Assembly: GCA_947483545.1 (NCBI GenBank)
Contig: CANKNP010000115.1
Coordinates: 1-13,511, forward strand
Length of the DNA stretch: 13,511 bases
Reading direction: 5' to 3'
DNA from: Deltaproteobacteria bacterium
GTDB taxonomy: Bacteria; Myxococcota; UBA796; SXON01
Shown here piece after piece: positions 1 through 6,615 of this stretch. The notes under the pieces are model-generated. The model saw nothing but the letters and a program-made list of their open reading frames with translations, was not told the DNA's origin and did not search any database. How positions within the stretch are numbered: the first letter of the stretch is position 1; every line of letters begins with the position of its first letter. The position numbers were made by a program, and so were the translations under genes.

Positions 1-176
1 CCAATCTTTCCGCTGGCCGGGATCCAGGCCCCATCGGGGGCGGCCGTGGGCTCCGCGGGTGGCGTGGCTGCCGGTGGGGCGGCTTCCGCAGTCGGTTCGC
101 TGAGCACCGCCGGCGCTTTGTCTTTGGTGGGATCCGGGCAGCCGGTGAGGAGGGCAAACAACGTGGTGATGAGCAT
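1..176 (-). CDS. lipoprotein, N-terminal part (runs off the window edge)
   Basis: A reading frame on the minus strand starts at the ATG at 176-174 and stays open to the window edge, giving 58 residues. It begins MLITTLFALLTGC, a short hydrophobic segment ending in an LTGC lipobox with the lipidated cysteine at residue 13. A linker rich in Pro, Ala, Glu and Thr follows, typical of a flexible tether. It should be exported and lipid-anchored; its function cannot be read from this fragment. The start is supported by an AAGGGGG ribosome-binding sequence overlapping the TAA of the upstream yceI-like gene, with only 9 bp between the two genes. The pair is therefore probably translationally coupled in one operon. 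The signal peptide is short and lacks a positive N-region, as in two other lipoproteins of this window. Confidence 0.7.
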   Translation of the reverse strand, partial: MLITTLFALLTGCPDPTKDKAPAVLSEPTAEAAPPAATPPAEPTAAPDGAWIPASGKI

Positions 177-185
177 GCGGCCCCC

Positions 186-752
186 TTAGATCTTCTTCAG
201 TTCGATGTCGAGCTCAATCTGAACCTCATCGCTCACGACGAAGCCCCCGCCGTCCATCATCGCGCTCCAGCTCACCCCGAAGTCCTTGCGATTGAGCGTT
301 CCTTTCGCCTTCGTCGCGCGGCGAGTCCCTCCCCATGGATCCTTGATCTCGGCGCTGAACGGGTCCAGGTGCAGCGTCACCTCTTTGGTCACGCCCCGCA
401 TGGTGAGGTTGCCGACAAGGTCGAACCCGGTGGCGCTGACATTTTTGACGGACGTGGAGGTAAACGTCATGGTGGGGAAGCCGGCGGCGTCGAAAAAGTC
501 GGCGCCGACCAGATGCGCGTCGCGCTTGGCCTCGCCCGTGCTCACGCTGCTGACCGTGATGGTCCCCGACACCTTCGTGGCGCTCACGTTCTTCTCGTCG
601 TACTCCACGCTCCCGACCACGCTTCCGAACGAGCCGCGCACAGTGGAGATCGTCATGTGAACGACGGAGAAGCCGACCCGGCTGTGGGAGGCATCGACCT
701 CGTAGCTGGCGGCTTGTGTGGATGGAAGAGCAAGAAGAAAGGCGAGAAGCAT
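186..752 (-). CDS. YceI-family periplasmic protein
   Basis: 188 residues. A short signal peptide (MLLAFLLALPSTQA, probable cleavage after residue 14) is followed by a YceI-like domain that fills the rest of the protein. Family hallmarks visible are the opening DASHSRVGFSVVHM segment, the central RDAHLVGADFFDAAGFPTMTF region, the GNLTMRGVTKEV strand and the late RKDFGVSW segment. YceI proteins are secreted eight-stranded beta-barrels that bind polyisoprenoid or other amphiphilic ligands; the ligand here is not predictable. The start at 752 has a GGAG ribosome-binding site (758-761 on the opposite strand) at good spacing. A lipoprotein gene follows 9 bp after the stop codon. Length and motif order are normal for the family. 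Confidence 0.9.
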   Translation of the reverse strand: MLLAFLLALPSTQAASYEVDASHSRVGFSVVHMTISTVRGSFGSVVGSVEYDEKNVSATKVSGTITVSSVSTGEAKRDAHLVGADFFDAAGFPTMTFTSTSVKNVSATGFDLVGNLTMRGVTKEVTLHLDPFSAEIKDPWGGTRRATKAKGTLNRKDFGVSWSAMMDGGGFVVSDEVQIELDIELKKI

Positions 753-770
753 GTAGACTCCGAGGGGTTG

Positions 771-791
771 TCGCTTCCGTTTAGGAAGCGA
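771..791. other. small inverted repeat upstream of the yceI-like gene
   Basis: TCGCTTCC and GGAAGCGA form a perfect 8-bp stem around the loop GTTTA. It lies 19 bp upstream of the YceI start codon and so would fall in its leader or promoter region. It could be an operator or a leader hairpin; nothing in the sequence decides which. Confidence 0.4.
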
Positions 792-827
792 TGGGCAAGG
801 TGCACACGGGAGAGCGGGTCGGCAAGG

Positions 828-906
828 GGGCCAGCCCGAGCGCTGCGCAAACAGGACGGCCGCAAGTCCCTGGAAGGACGTGACTCCGAGCCGGGCTGGC
901 CCCTAC
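828..906. repeat. 79-bp direct repeat, copy A (self-folding element)
   Basis: This stretch is repeated base for base at 1033-1111, 205 bp downstream and in the same orientation. Its ends are complementary: GGGCCAGCCCG at 828-838 pairs with CGGGCTGGCCC at 892-902, an 11-bp perfect stem. The interior can form smaller stems, for example GGAC/GTCC pairs and GCGCTGCGC. I see no flanking target duplication around this copy. It may be a miniature mobile or REP-like element, or a structured RNA; it does not match tRNA consensus features. No start codon with a ribosome-binding site or codon-like pattern suggests a protein. Confidence 0.75.
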
Positions 907-908
907 CC

Positions 909-983
909 GCACCGTTCCAGGTGGAAGGCGGCGGGCCCGGCGTCTTCGACGGGGCCGCTGCCTTCCGCCGGTAGGAACGGTGC
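909..983. other. 75-nt long hairpin between the two 79-bp repeats
   Basis: The outer stem GCACCGTTCC (909-918) pairs perfectly with GGAACGGTGC (974-983). Inside it, GGAAGGCGGCGGGCCC (923-938) pairs with GGGCCGCTGCCTTCC (952-966) with one bulge and one G-U pair. The tip is CGTC-TTC-GACG (941-951). Roughly 27 base pairs can form in 75 nt. No T-run follows on either strand, so a standard intrinsic terminator is unlikely. It could be a structured RNA or a palindromic extragenic element. Confidence 0.6.
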
Positions 984-1032
984 AAAAGAAGCGTCGATCC
1001 GGGCGCGAGGTTCGCCGAGCGCACGGATCGGC

Positions 1033-1111
1033 GGGCCAGCCCGAGCGCTGCGCAAACAGGACGGCCGCAAGTCCCTGGAAGGACGTGACTCCGAGCCGGG
1101 CTGGCCCCTAC
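1033..1111. repeat. 79-bp direct repeat, copy B, flanked by a 13-bp direct duplication
   Basis: Identical to 828-906, with the same 11-bp terminal stem (1033-1043 with 1097-1107). This copy is bracketed by the 13-mer CGGATCGGCGGGC at 1024-1036 and again at 1111-1123, which overlaps the repeat edges by a few bases. A duplicated flank of this sort is what a target-site duplication would leave after insertion of a roughly 74-bp element. It ends about 30 bp before the start codon of the sigma-54 activator gene, so it probably lies in that gene's promoter or leader. Confidence 0.7.
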
Positions 1112-1141
1112 GGATCGGCGGGCGGGATACTGTCCGGCGCA

Positions 1142-2923
1142 ATGGCCTACCTGCATGTCTACGACCCGGTTCGCGAGGACACGCGCGACATCCCGCTGAG
1201 AAAGCCGTTGGTCAGCCTGGGTCGTGCGGAGGGCAATGACATCGTCCTGGTGGACCCGTCCCTCGCGCCAACCCACGCCAACCTGCTACGCAAGGGCAAT
1301 CACTTCACGATTTCGGTCGTCGATCGCGCCACCACGTTCATGGTGAACGGCGTGCGCGCCCGATCCTCGGATCTGCGCGTGGGCGACGAGGTGGGCATTG
1401 GTCGGTTCCGGCTGACGCTCATGGAGGGCGAGCCGAAGCACGCCGCGCCCACGGCCGGGACGCCCCTGAGCGAGGTGGATGCTGTTCGAAAACTCGCCGA
1501 ATTCAGTAGAGACCTCGCGGCTGAGTCAAGCCTGGAGAAGATCTTTCAGAAGCTGCTCCAATCGGTCGTCGCCATCACCGGTGCGGAGAAAGGTTTCCTC
1601 ATCGCGATGAAGGATGGCGAGCGCGTGCTCGCCGCGTCCCACAACGTGGGCCGCGAGACGCTCGACCTGTCTCGTGTCAGTGACAGCATCGTCGATCGCG
1701 TATTGGCCGACAAGAAGCCCATCATCGTCTCGGACGCGGTGCACGATCCCCAGTTCGCCTCAGCCCGTTCGGTGGTGGATCTTCGCCTCTCCAGCGTCAT
1801 GTGCGTCCCGCTCCAATGGCGAAGCGAGATGTTGGGTGTCCTGTACCTCGGGAACGACAACGTCCGAAACCTGTTCGCTCAGCAGGATCTCGCGCTCCTG
1901 GAGGTTTTCTCGAGCCAGGCGGCGATGCTCGTACACCAGGCGCTCATGCTCAACGAGCTCCAGACCTCCAACCGAAACCTTCGGGATCAACTCCAGAAGT
2001 CGTCCCAGGGCGGGATCATCGGGTCCTCGCCGCTGATGAAGGAGTGCTTCAAGATCCTGCGGAAGGTCGCCCCGACGGACCTCTCCGTCCTCGTGCTCGG
2101 TGAGACGGGAACGGGCAAGGAATTGGTCGCGAAGGAGCTGCACCGCCTCTCGGCTCGGCCCGGTAAGCCGTTCATCTCGATCAATTGCGGCGCCATCCCC
2201 GAGCACCTGCTGGAGAGCGAGCTGTTCGGGTACAAGCGGGGCGCGTTCACGGGCGCCGCGGGCGACAAGGTCGGCAAGTTCGAGGCGGCCGACGGCGGAA
2301 CCATCTTCCTCGACGAGATCGGCGAGATGCCGATGAACCTGCAGGTGAAGCTCCTGCGGGTGCTCCAGGAGCGTGTCATCGAGCGGGTGGGCGACGTGAA
2401 GACCCGGCCGATTGACATTCGCGTGGTCTCGGCGACCAACAAGAACCTCGCGGATCAAATCAGCTCGGGCCACTTCCGCGAGGACCTTTTCTACCGCCTC
2501 AACGAGGTGACGGTCAACCTCCCTGCGCTGCGGGACCGGGCGGATGATGTCGCCCAAATCGCGCAGTTCCTCCTCACGAAGTACGCCGAGCAATACGGCG
2601 CGAAGGCGAAGGGCTTCTCGGCCGGCTGTCTGAACGCCATGCGCAGCTACTACTGGCCTGGAAACGTGCGGGAGCTGGAGAATCGAATCAAGAAGTCGGT
2701 GATCATGACCGATCGGGCGCAGCTCACGGCGGAGGACCTGGGGATCGAGATCAAAGAGCGCGCCACTGCCGTGCGACCCCTCGCGGACGCCGAGGAGGAG
2801 TTCAAGATGGCGTACATCCGGAAGGCGCTCGACGCCAATGGGTGGAACAAGGCGCAGACCGCGCGGGAGCTGGACGTCGATGCCCGGACGATCTTCCGGT
2901 ACATCGAAAAGATGGGGGAGTAG
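1142..2923 (+). CDS. sigma-54-dependent transcriptional activator, FHA-GAF-AAA+-Fis
   Basis: 593 residues. Residues 1-95 are an FHA domain ([13 protein letters not shown] at 26-38, VNG at 68-70), a phosphothreonine-binding fold. Residues about 115-275 are a GAF sensor domain. Residues about 292-520 are the sigma-54 interaction AAA+ ATPase: Walker A GETGTGKE (320-327), the sigma-54-contacting GAFTGA loop (367-372), Walker B GGTIFLDE (385-392), [10 protein letters not shown] (445-454) and WPGNVREL (505-512). Residues about 552-590 are a Fis-type helix-turn-helix. It should drive open-complex formation at sigma-54 promoters on a phosphopeptide or small-ligand cue. I chose the ATG at 1142 because the FHA fold begins there; the 54 upstream in-frame codons lie mainly in the 79-bp repeat. 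The ribosome-binding site is weak. No receiver domain or partner kinase is present nearby. Confidence 0.93.
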   Translation: MAYLHVYDPVREDTRDIPLRKPLVSLGRAEGNDIVLVDPSLAPTHANLLRKGNHFTISVVDRATTFMVNGVRARSSDLRVGDEVGIGRFRLTLMEGEPKHAAPTAGTPLSEVDAVRKLAEFSRDLAAESSLEKIFQKLLQSVVAITGAEKGFLIAMKDGERVLAASHNVGRETLDLSRVSDSIVDRVLADKKPIIVSDAVHDPQFASARSVVDLRLSSVMCVPLQWRSEMLGVLYLGNDNVRNLFAQQDLALLEVFSSQAAMLVHQALMLNELQTSNRNLRDQLQKSSQGGIIGSSPLMKECFKILRKVAPTDLSVLVLGETGTGKELVAKELHRLSARPGKPFISINCGAIPEHLLESELFGYKRGAFTGAAGDKVGKFEAADGGTIFLDEIGEMPMNLQVKLLRVLQERVIERVGDVKTRPIDIRVVSATNKNLADQISSGHFREDLFYRLNEVTVNLPALRDRADDVAQIAQFLLTKYAEQYGAKAKGFSAGCLNAMRSYYWPGNVRELENRIKKSVIMTDRAQLTAEDLGIEIKERATAVRPLADAEEEFKMAYIRKALDANGWNKAQTARELDVDARTIFRYIEKMGE

Positions 2924-2941
2924 GAGTCAGGGGCCGACTCC
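2923..2941 (+). terminator. possible 3' hairpin after the sigma-54 activator gene
   Basis: GGAGTC and GACTCC form a perfect 6-bp stem with a 7-nt loop starting on the last base of the stop codon. There is no following T-tract, so intrinsic termination is doubtful. The rest of 2942-2999 shows only a weak CGGGC/GCCCG stem. Confidence 0.25.
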
Positions 2942-2999
2942 GCTGGATCCACGGGCGTTTCACCGCGAGCCCGACCCCATTCCGATGGCGCCGAGCCCG

Positions 3000-3038
3000 C
3001 CATAGAACATAACTGAGGGGCTCAGTTATGTTCTATGG
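3000..3038. repeat. perfect palindrome with GGG centre (18-bp arms)
   Basis: CCATAGAACATAACTGAG (3000-3017) and its exact reverse complement (3021-3038) surround GGG. The arms are much richer in A/T than the surrounding sequence. It lies between the sigma-54 activator and the OmpA-like gene, 91 bp before the latter's start. It shares its architecture, but not its arm sequence, with 6481-6523 and 7750-7786. As RNA it would be a very stable hairpin; as DNA it could be an operator or a small inserted element. There is no classical U-tract. Confidence 0.8.
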
Positions 3039-3129
3039 TGGTGGCCACGTGGGCTGGGACGGCTTTGGACCGTTGGGAAGCCATGGAAAGCATCCCGCCT
3101 CGGGTTATCTGGGCGTTCAGAGGTCTCCC

Positions 3130-3807
3130 ATGCGCTTTTCCGCCCTGTCCCTTGCCGCTCCCCTGGTGTTCTCCCTCGTGGTGTTGCCTGGCTGCATCTC
3201 CAAGGCCAAGTACGACAAGGTCGTTTCCCAGAACCAGAAGCTGGAGACGCGTATCGACAACCTGCAGGCCAAGGCCCAGGCCCGCTTGCAGGCGCTCAAG
3301 GACCTGCTGGAGGACATCAAGCCCCTGATTGACCAGAAGATCTTGGAGGTCGAGGTGGTGGACGGCCGGGTGGTGCTCGGCATGACGGCGGACGTGCTGT
3401 TCGCCTCGGGCTCGGCCCAGCTCTCGGACGAGGGCAAGCGAAACGTCGGCGAGGTGGCCCGGGCGCTCAAGCGCCGCGCCAGCGGCCAGAATTTCCAGAT
3501 CGAGGGCCACACCGACAGCGAGCCCATCAACACCGCCGAGTTCCCGAGCAACTGGCATCTGGGTGCCGCCCGGGCAATGACGGTTCTGGAGTACATGATC
3601 AGCGCTGGGTTCCCCGCGGATCGGCTCTCCGCCGCCACGTTCGGGGCCACGCAGCCCGTCGCGCCCAACGGCGGGGCGATGCGATCCCACAACCGCCGCA
3701 TCGAGCTGGTCGTTTTGCCCGATCTGAATGACCTTCCGGGGAGCAAGGCGTTGCTCGATGAGGTAGGCGGCAAGTCCCGGCCCCGCGGGACCGGCGGGGT
3801 CAAGTAA
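3130..3807 (+). CDS. OmpA/Pal-like peptidoglycan-binding lipoprotein
   Basis: 225 residues. Residues 1-21 are a signal peptide ending in the LPGC lipobox (lipidated Cys22). Residues about 25-75 are charged and helical, probably a coiled coil. Residues about 78-196 are an OmpA C-terminal domain: LFASGSAQLSDEG, the GHTDSEP loop with Asp129, Arg148 in the following helix, FGATQPVAPN and the terminal NRRIELVV. The Asp and Arg are the residues that hold diaminopimelate in this family, so it should tether the outer membrane to peptidoglycan. The start at 3130 has AGAGG at 3119-3123; the in-frame start at 3028 falls inside a palindrome and would spoil the signal peptide. The stop (3805-3807) directly abuts the stop of the convergent dioxygenase gene. 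Confidence 0.92.
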   Translation: MRFSALSLAAPLVFSLVVLPGCISKAKYDKVVSQNQKLETRIDNLQAKAQARLQALKDLLEDIKPLIDQKILEVEVVDGRVVLGMTADVLFASGSAQLSDEGKRNVGEVARALKRRASGQNFQIEGHTDSEPINTAEFPSNWHLGAARAMTVLEYMISAGFPADRLSAATFGATQPVAPNGGAMRSHNRRIELVVLPDLNDLPGSKALLDEVGGKSRPRGTGGVK

Positions 3808-4872
3808 TTACGCCACCCCGTACCGCTCCCGATGCATCAGGGCGGGCAGCATCGTGCGGGGCAGAAGCGCGGATCGCACCGTCCAAAGCTCCGGGAACGT
3901 GCGGTATGCCGTGGTCTTGTCCAGGTACTCGACCCCGCTTGACCCACCGGTGCCGATGCGCCGGCCGATCACCCGCTCGACCATCCGCGCGTGCCGATTG
4001 CGGAACAGCAACATCTGCTCCTCCAGCTCCACCACTGTGTCGATGAGCAGCCGGGGCCAGGCCAGCAGCGGCAGCTCCCGGTACGACTCGATGAACAACA
4101 GGCCCGCCCTCGCCCGCCGCAGGGTCCAGTCCTCGACGATCAGGAACTTACGTGTTTCATCCAGCGTGGTTTGGATGCGCGGCGCCATCTTGATCCGCTC
4201 CGCTTCCCCCAGCGCCTTGACCAACGCCGCCAGTGTCGCCTCGCCGTGGGCCTCGACCTTCGACAGGTACTCCGCCAGAAAACCGTCCACGACCCCCTGG
4301 TCGTTCGGCTCGCCGATGCTCGAACCCTGGATGGGCGTGCGCGCCAGCCATGCGTTGAGCGCGTCCCGGAGCGTGATCTCGGCCTGCGTGGCCTGAAGCC
4401 GCGCATAGGCGTCGAAATTGCTGCCTTTGCCCACGTTCTGGATGTGCGCTTCGGGCTTCACGCCCCCGAGCGACACACGATCTTCGGTCTTGAGCCCCAG
4501 CAGGATCTCGATCTCGCGGAGTTGAAAGCTCTGAAACCCGCTCGCAGGCGTGAGCTTGTCCCGGAACGCCAGAAAGTCCTGCGGGGGCAGGGTCTCCATG
4601 ACGGCGAATTGGTCGACGCACTGCCGGAGGATCACGTTCACCCGGTTCAGGTGGTGAACAACGAACGGCACCTGCTCCTCGGGAAGATGGGCCGCGGCGA
4701 GGTGGTCCCTCGCAAGGCGGAGCTGGGAGAGCACCAGCTTGAACCAGAGCTCAAACGCCTGATGGACGATGATGAAGTGCAGCTCGTCCGCGCTCGGGTT
4801 TCCATCGAGGCCCCCTTGCTGGGAGAGCAGGCCGGGCAGCGAGAGGTAGTCCCAGTAGACGGGGGTAGACAT
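3808..4872 (-). CDS. kynA: tryptophan 2,3-dioxygenase family heme enzyme
   Basis: 354 residues. Tryptophan 2,3-dioxygenases open the indole ring of L-tryptophan with O2 to give N-formylkynurenine, the first step of the kynurenine pathway. Diagnostic segments are present: DELHFIIVHQAFELWFK (29-45) with the active-site Phe33 and His37, SGFQSFQLREIE (111-122) with the substrate-carboxylate Arg119, and FRNRHARMVERVIG (290-303) with the proximal heme ligand His294. The substrate-binding loop TGGSSG follows at 308-313. The length exceeds that of compact bacterial enzymes of about 280 residues, with extra sequence in the middle (about 130-230). No kynureninase or formamidase gene lies nearby, so the pathway role is from family knowledge only. 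The start at 4872 has no clear ribosome-binding site. Confidence 0.92.
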   Translation of the reverse strand: MSTPVYWDYLSLPGLLSQQGGLDGNPSADELHFIIVHQAFELWFKLVLSQLRLARDHLAAAHLPEEQVPFVVHHLNRVNVILRQCVDQFAVMETLPPQDFLAFRDKLTPASGFQSFQLREIEILLGLKTEDRVSLGGVKPEAHIQNVGKGSNFDAYARLQATQAEITLRDALNAWLARTPIQGSSIGEPNDQGVVDGFLAEYLSKVEAHGEATLAALVKALGEAERIKMAPRIQTTLDETRKFLIVEDWTLRRARAGLLFIESYRELPLLAWPRLLIDTVVELEEQMLLFRNRHARMVERVIGRRIGTGGSSGVEYLDKTTAYRTFPELWTVRSALLPRTMLPALMHRERYGVA

Positions 4873-4911
4873 CGCCGCCGGTTATCAAGCTCCGGCGTCA
4901 TGGAGCCTCCG

Positions 4912-5652
4912 ATGTCTCTCCTTTCTGTCCTCCTGTTGACCGGCTGCGCGGGCGTCGATGGCACCTGGATGTTCACCCGCAGCCTGACCATCGCCACCGG
5001 GGAGGAGTGTACCTCGAGCGTGACACATGACTTTGTCGGAGCTTATCCGCCGCCAACCCTCGCGGACGACAGCGCCTGGACCGAAAGTGATACATCCGAA
5101 GTATCAAGTGACGTGTTCTTCGGGCGCGTCGATCAGGAGGGTAAGGTGGCGGTCTTGATCGTCGGAGAGTCGGCGTATCCTGGGCAGAAGCAGGAGGATG
5201 GGAGCTGGGTGTTCTCTTGGGATCACACCTCGGCCGGCAGGCAGAATGATACACACGAGTCGGGGTATCAGTTCGTTTACAGCTACGAGGCGACGACGAC
5301 CACCCGGGTGAGCGGCACATTCGGTGGCGATGGGTTCACCGGCACCTGGGAGGACACCTCGCAGTCGCTGTTGAGCTGGACCGAGAGTGATACATGGTCG
5401 GAGGACGTGGCTGTATCCATCGGGTCCACGGGTCAGATCCCGTCGTCCAGCTACCTGCTCAAGCTGGACCTCGATGGGAACGAGGTCGCTGCGACGAATG
5501 ACTACGTGACACCGGACTGCGATGTATCAGGCTGCCTGCTCACCGTGAGCGCTGCGTGCGGGTACTCCTACGACATGACCGGGCAGCGGACCGGGTTCGC
5601 CGGGTCCGACGCCGACTGGACCAGCGACGCGGGGCAGGCGGCGGGGCTCTGA
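4912..5652 (+). CDS. putative lipoprotein of unknown function
   Basis: 246 residues. The N-terminus MSLLSVLLLTGC is a very short hydrophobic segment with an LTGC lipobox (lipidated Cys12). The mature part is acidic, rich in Ser, Thr, Asp and Trp, and looks beta-rich. The phrase WTESDT occurs twice, at about residues 53 and 157, hinting at two related halves. Four later cysteines could form disulfides. I chose the ATG at 4912 because GGAG at 4902-4905 is well placed; an in-frame ATG at 4900 is an alternative. The open frame continues far upstream, but that part is antisense to the dioxygenase gene. I recognise no family. It is divergent from the dioxygenase gene with only 39 bp between start codons. 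Confidence 0.75.
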   Translation: MSLLSVLLLTGCAGVDGTWMFTRSLTIATGEECTSSVTHDFVGAYPPPTLADDSAWTESDTSEVSSDVFFGRVDQEGKVAVLIVGESAYPGQKQEDGSWVFSWDHTSAGRQNDTHESGYQFVYSYEATTTTRVSGTFGGDGFTGTWEDTSQSLLSWTESDTWSEDVAVSIGSTGQIPSSSYLLKLDLDGNEVAATNDYVTPDCDVSGCLLTVSAACGYSYDMTGQRTGFAGSDADWTSDAGQAAGL

Positions 5653-5723
5653 TCTACGACTCGCGGAAGTCCTCGTGACGGCCAGCAAGGAGCAGCGCGG
5701 GCCCTCGGCGCTCCGGGTTGGGT

Positions 5724-5740
5724 CGCGGGCCGTGCCCGCG
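5724..5740. terminator. possible shared hairpin between convergent genes
   Basis: CGCGGG and CCCGCG form a 6-bp stem with a 5-nt loop. It lies in the 92-bp gap between the stop codons of the lipoprotein gene (plus) and the persulfide dioxygenase gene (minus), where a bidirectional terminator would be expected. There is no T-tract on either side. Confidence 0.25.
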
Positions 5741-5744
5741 CTGA

Positions 5745-6446
5745 TCAGCCCTGGGGCGGAACCTCGCGCCCGCACTGCAGGTTCGCCGGCAGCGCCCGGT
5801 CGATCTGCTTTGGGTATGCGAGCTTCAGGTTTGCCATGATCTCGATGAACTCTGCGCGGGACTTGCCGCCCCCAAGGCGCGCATTCGTCGCGAGCTCCTC
5901 CTTGACCGTGGAGACGGTCCGGCCCTTGTAGTCGTGCGCGGGGTAGACCAGGGTGTCGCCCGGCAGGCTCAAGATCTGCGCGTGGACGTTGTCGTAGAGG
6001 CGCCCGGCGTCCCCCTGTTGAAAATCGGTGCGGCCACACCCGCCGATGAGCAACGCATCGCCGGTGAACACCCGATCGGTGGCGACGTAGGTGACACAGC
6101 TTGAGGTGTGACCAGGGGTCTCGCGAACGTCAAGCGTGAGCGCGCCGATGTCGATGCGATCACCGTGCTGGACTTGAACGTCCGCACAGGCCGCACCCCC
6201 ATCGCGGTGGACGACGGTGCGGCTGCCGAACCTCTCGCGCAGGGCCGCTCCCGCCGTGACGTGATCGGCGTGTACGTGCGTCTCCAAGGTGTGGACCAGC
6301 GTGAGGTCGAGCGAGGCGAGGAGCGCCACGTAGGTCTCCAGCTCCTCGAGCACGGGGTCGATCAGGCCGGCGCGACGGCTCACCGGATCGGCCAGAAGGT
6401 AGGTGTACGTCGAGGAGGCAGGCTCGAAGAGCTGTCGGAAGATCAT
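5745..6446 (-). CDS. ETHE1-type persulfide dioxygenase (metallo-beta-lactamase fold)
   Basis: 233 residues, full length for the family. ETHE1-type enzymes are mononuclear iron dioxygenases that oxidise glutathione persulfide to sulfite and glutathione in sulfide detoxification. The metal motifs are clear: THVHADH (56-62), PGHT (111-114, ligand His113), TGD (128-130, Asp130) and PAHDYKG (169-175, His171). The segment GCGRTDFQQGDAGRLYDNVH (136-155) and the C-terminal ANLQCG are specific to ETHE1 proteins rather than to glyoxalase II; Arg139 corresponds to the arginine associated with substrate binding. No rhodanese or sulfide:quinone reductase gene is beside it. The gene is divergent from the large membrane-protein gene, with a perfect palindrome in the gap. 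No strong ribosome-binding site precedes the start. Confidence 0.93.
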   Translation of the reverse strand: MIFRQLFEPASSTYTYLLADPVSRRAGLIDPVLEELETYVALLASLDLTLVHTLETHVHADHVTAGAALRERFGSRTVVHRDGGAACADVQVQHGDRIDIGALTLDVRETPGHTSSCVTYVATDRVFTGDALLIGGCGRTDFQQGDAGRLYDNVHAQILSLPGDTLVYPAHDYKGRTVSTVKEELATNARLGGGKSRAEFIEIMANLKLAYPKQIDRALPANLQCGREVPPQG

Positions 6447-6480
6447 GGGGTGGATCTAAGCCCGGGGGGCCCGTGGAGTT

Positions 6481-6523
6481 CAAAATCTAGCAAAAACGCG
6501 GGGCGCGTTTTTGCTAGATTTTG
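6481..6523. repeat. perfect palindrome with GGG centre (20-bp arms)
   Basis: CAAAATCTAGCAAAAACGCG (6481-6500) and its exact reverse complement (6504-6523) surround GGG. It is the longest of three such palindromes in the window and lies in the divergent gap between the persulfide dioxygenase (start 6446) and the membrane-protein gene (start 6616). Each strand reads a stem followed by A/T-rich sequence. In a divergent promoter region a terminator makes little sense, so an operator or an inserted palindromic element is more likely. The rest of 6447-6615 shows no other clear signal. Confidence 0.85.
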
Positions 6524-6615
6524 CCGGGACAGCCCGATGCCCACGGGCGTTCCGCGACGGTGATGGACCCTGGCGGATGGTCCCAAGCCCGCCAAAGGAC
6601 GGATACGGCCCCGCG

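Noticed and set aside
828..1111. 79-bp repeats as tRNA genes or a c-di-GMP (GEMM) riboswitch
   Set aside because: The size and closing stem suggest a tRNA and there are GCAAAC and AGCCGGGCT strings reminiscent of GEMM RNAs. However, there is no T-loop GTTC motif or anticodon arm, and the GEMM GAAA tetraloop and GGGACGCAAAGCC core are missing.
828..1111. Repeat pair as a CRISPR array
   Set aside because: Only two copies with a 126-bp gap that itself forms a hairpin; the repeat is too long and no cas gene is present.
369..1276. Long overlapping open frames on both strands across the yceI-like gene and the repeat region
   Set aside because: They are rich in Arg, Gly, Pro and Ala, run antisense to yceI or through the 79-bp repeats, and show no domain or sensible start. 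GC-rich DNA produces such open frames by chance.
3000..3038. Palindrome as an intrinsic terminator of the sigma-54 activator gene
   Set aside because: The stem is very stable but lacks a U-tract, lies 77 bp past the stop, and the same architecture occurs in a divergent promoter region and inside a gene. Termination cannot be excluded but is not the best single explanation.
3991..4899. Upstream extension of the lipoprotein open frame on the plus strand
   Set aside because: It is antisense to the well-supported tryptophan 2,3-dioxygenase gene, and the lipobox requires a start near 4912.
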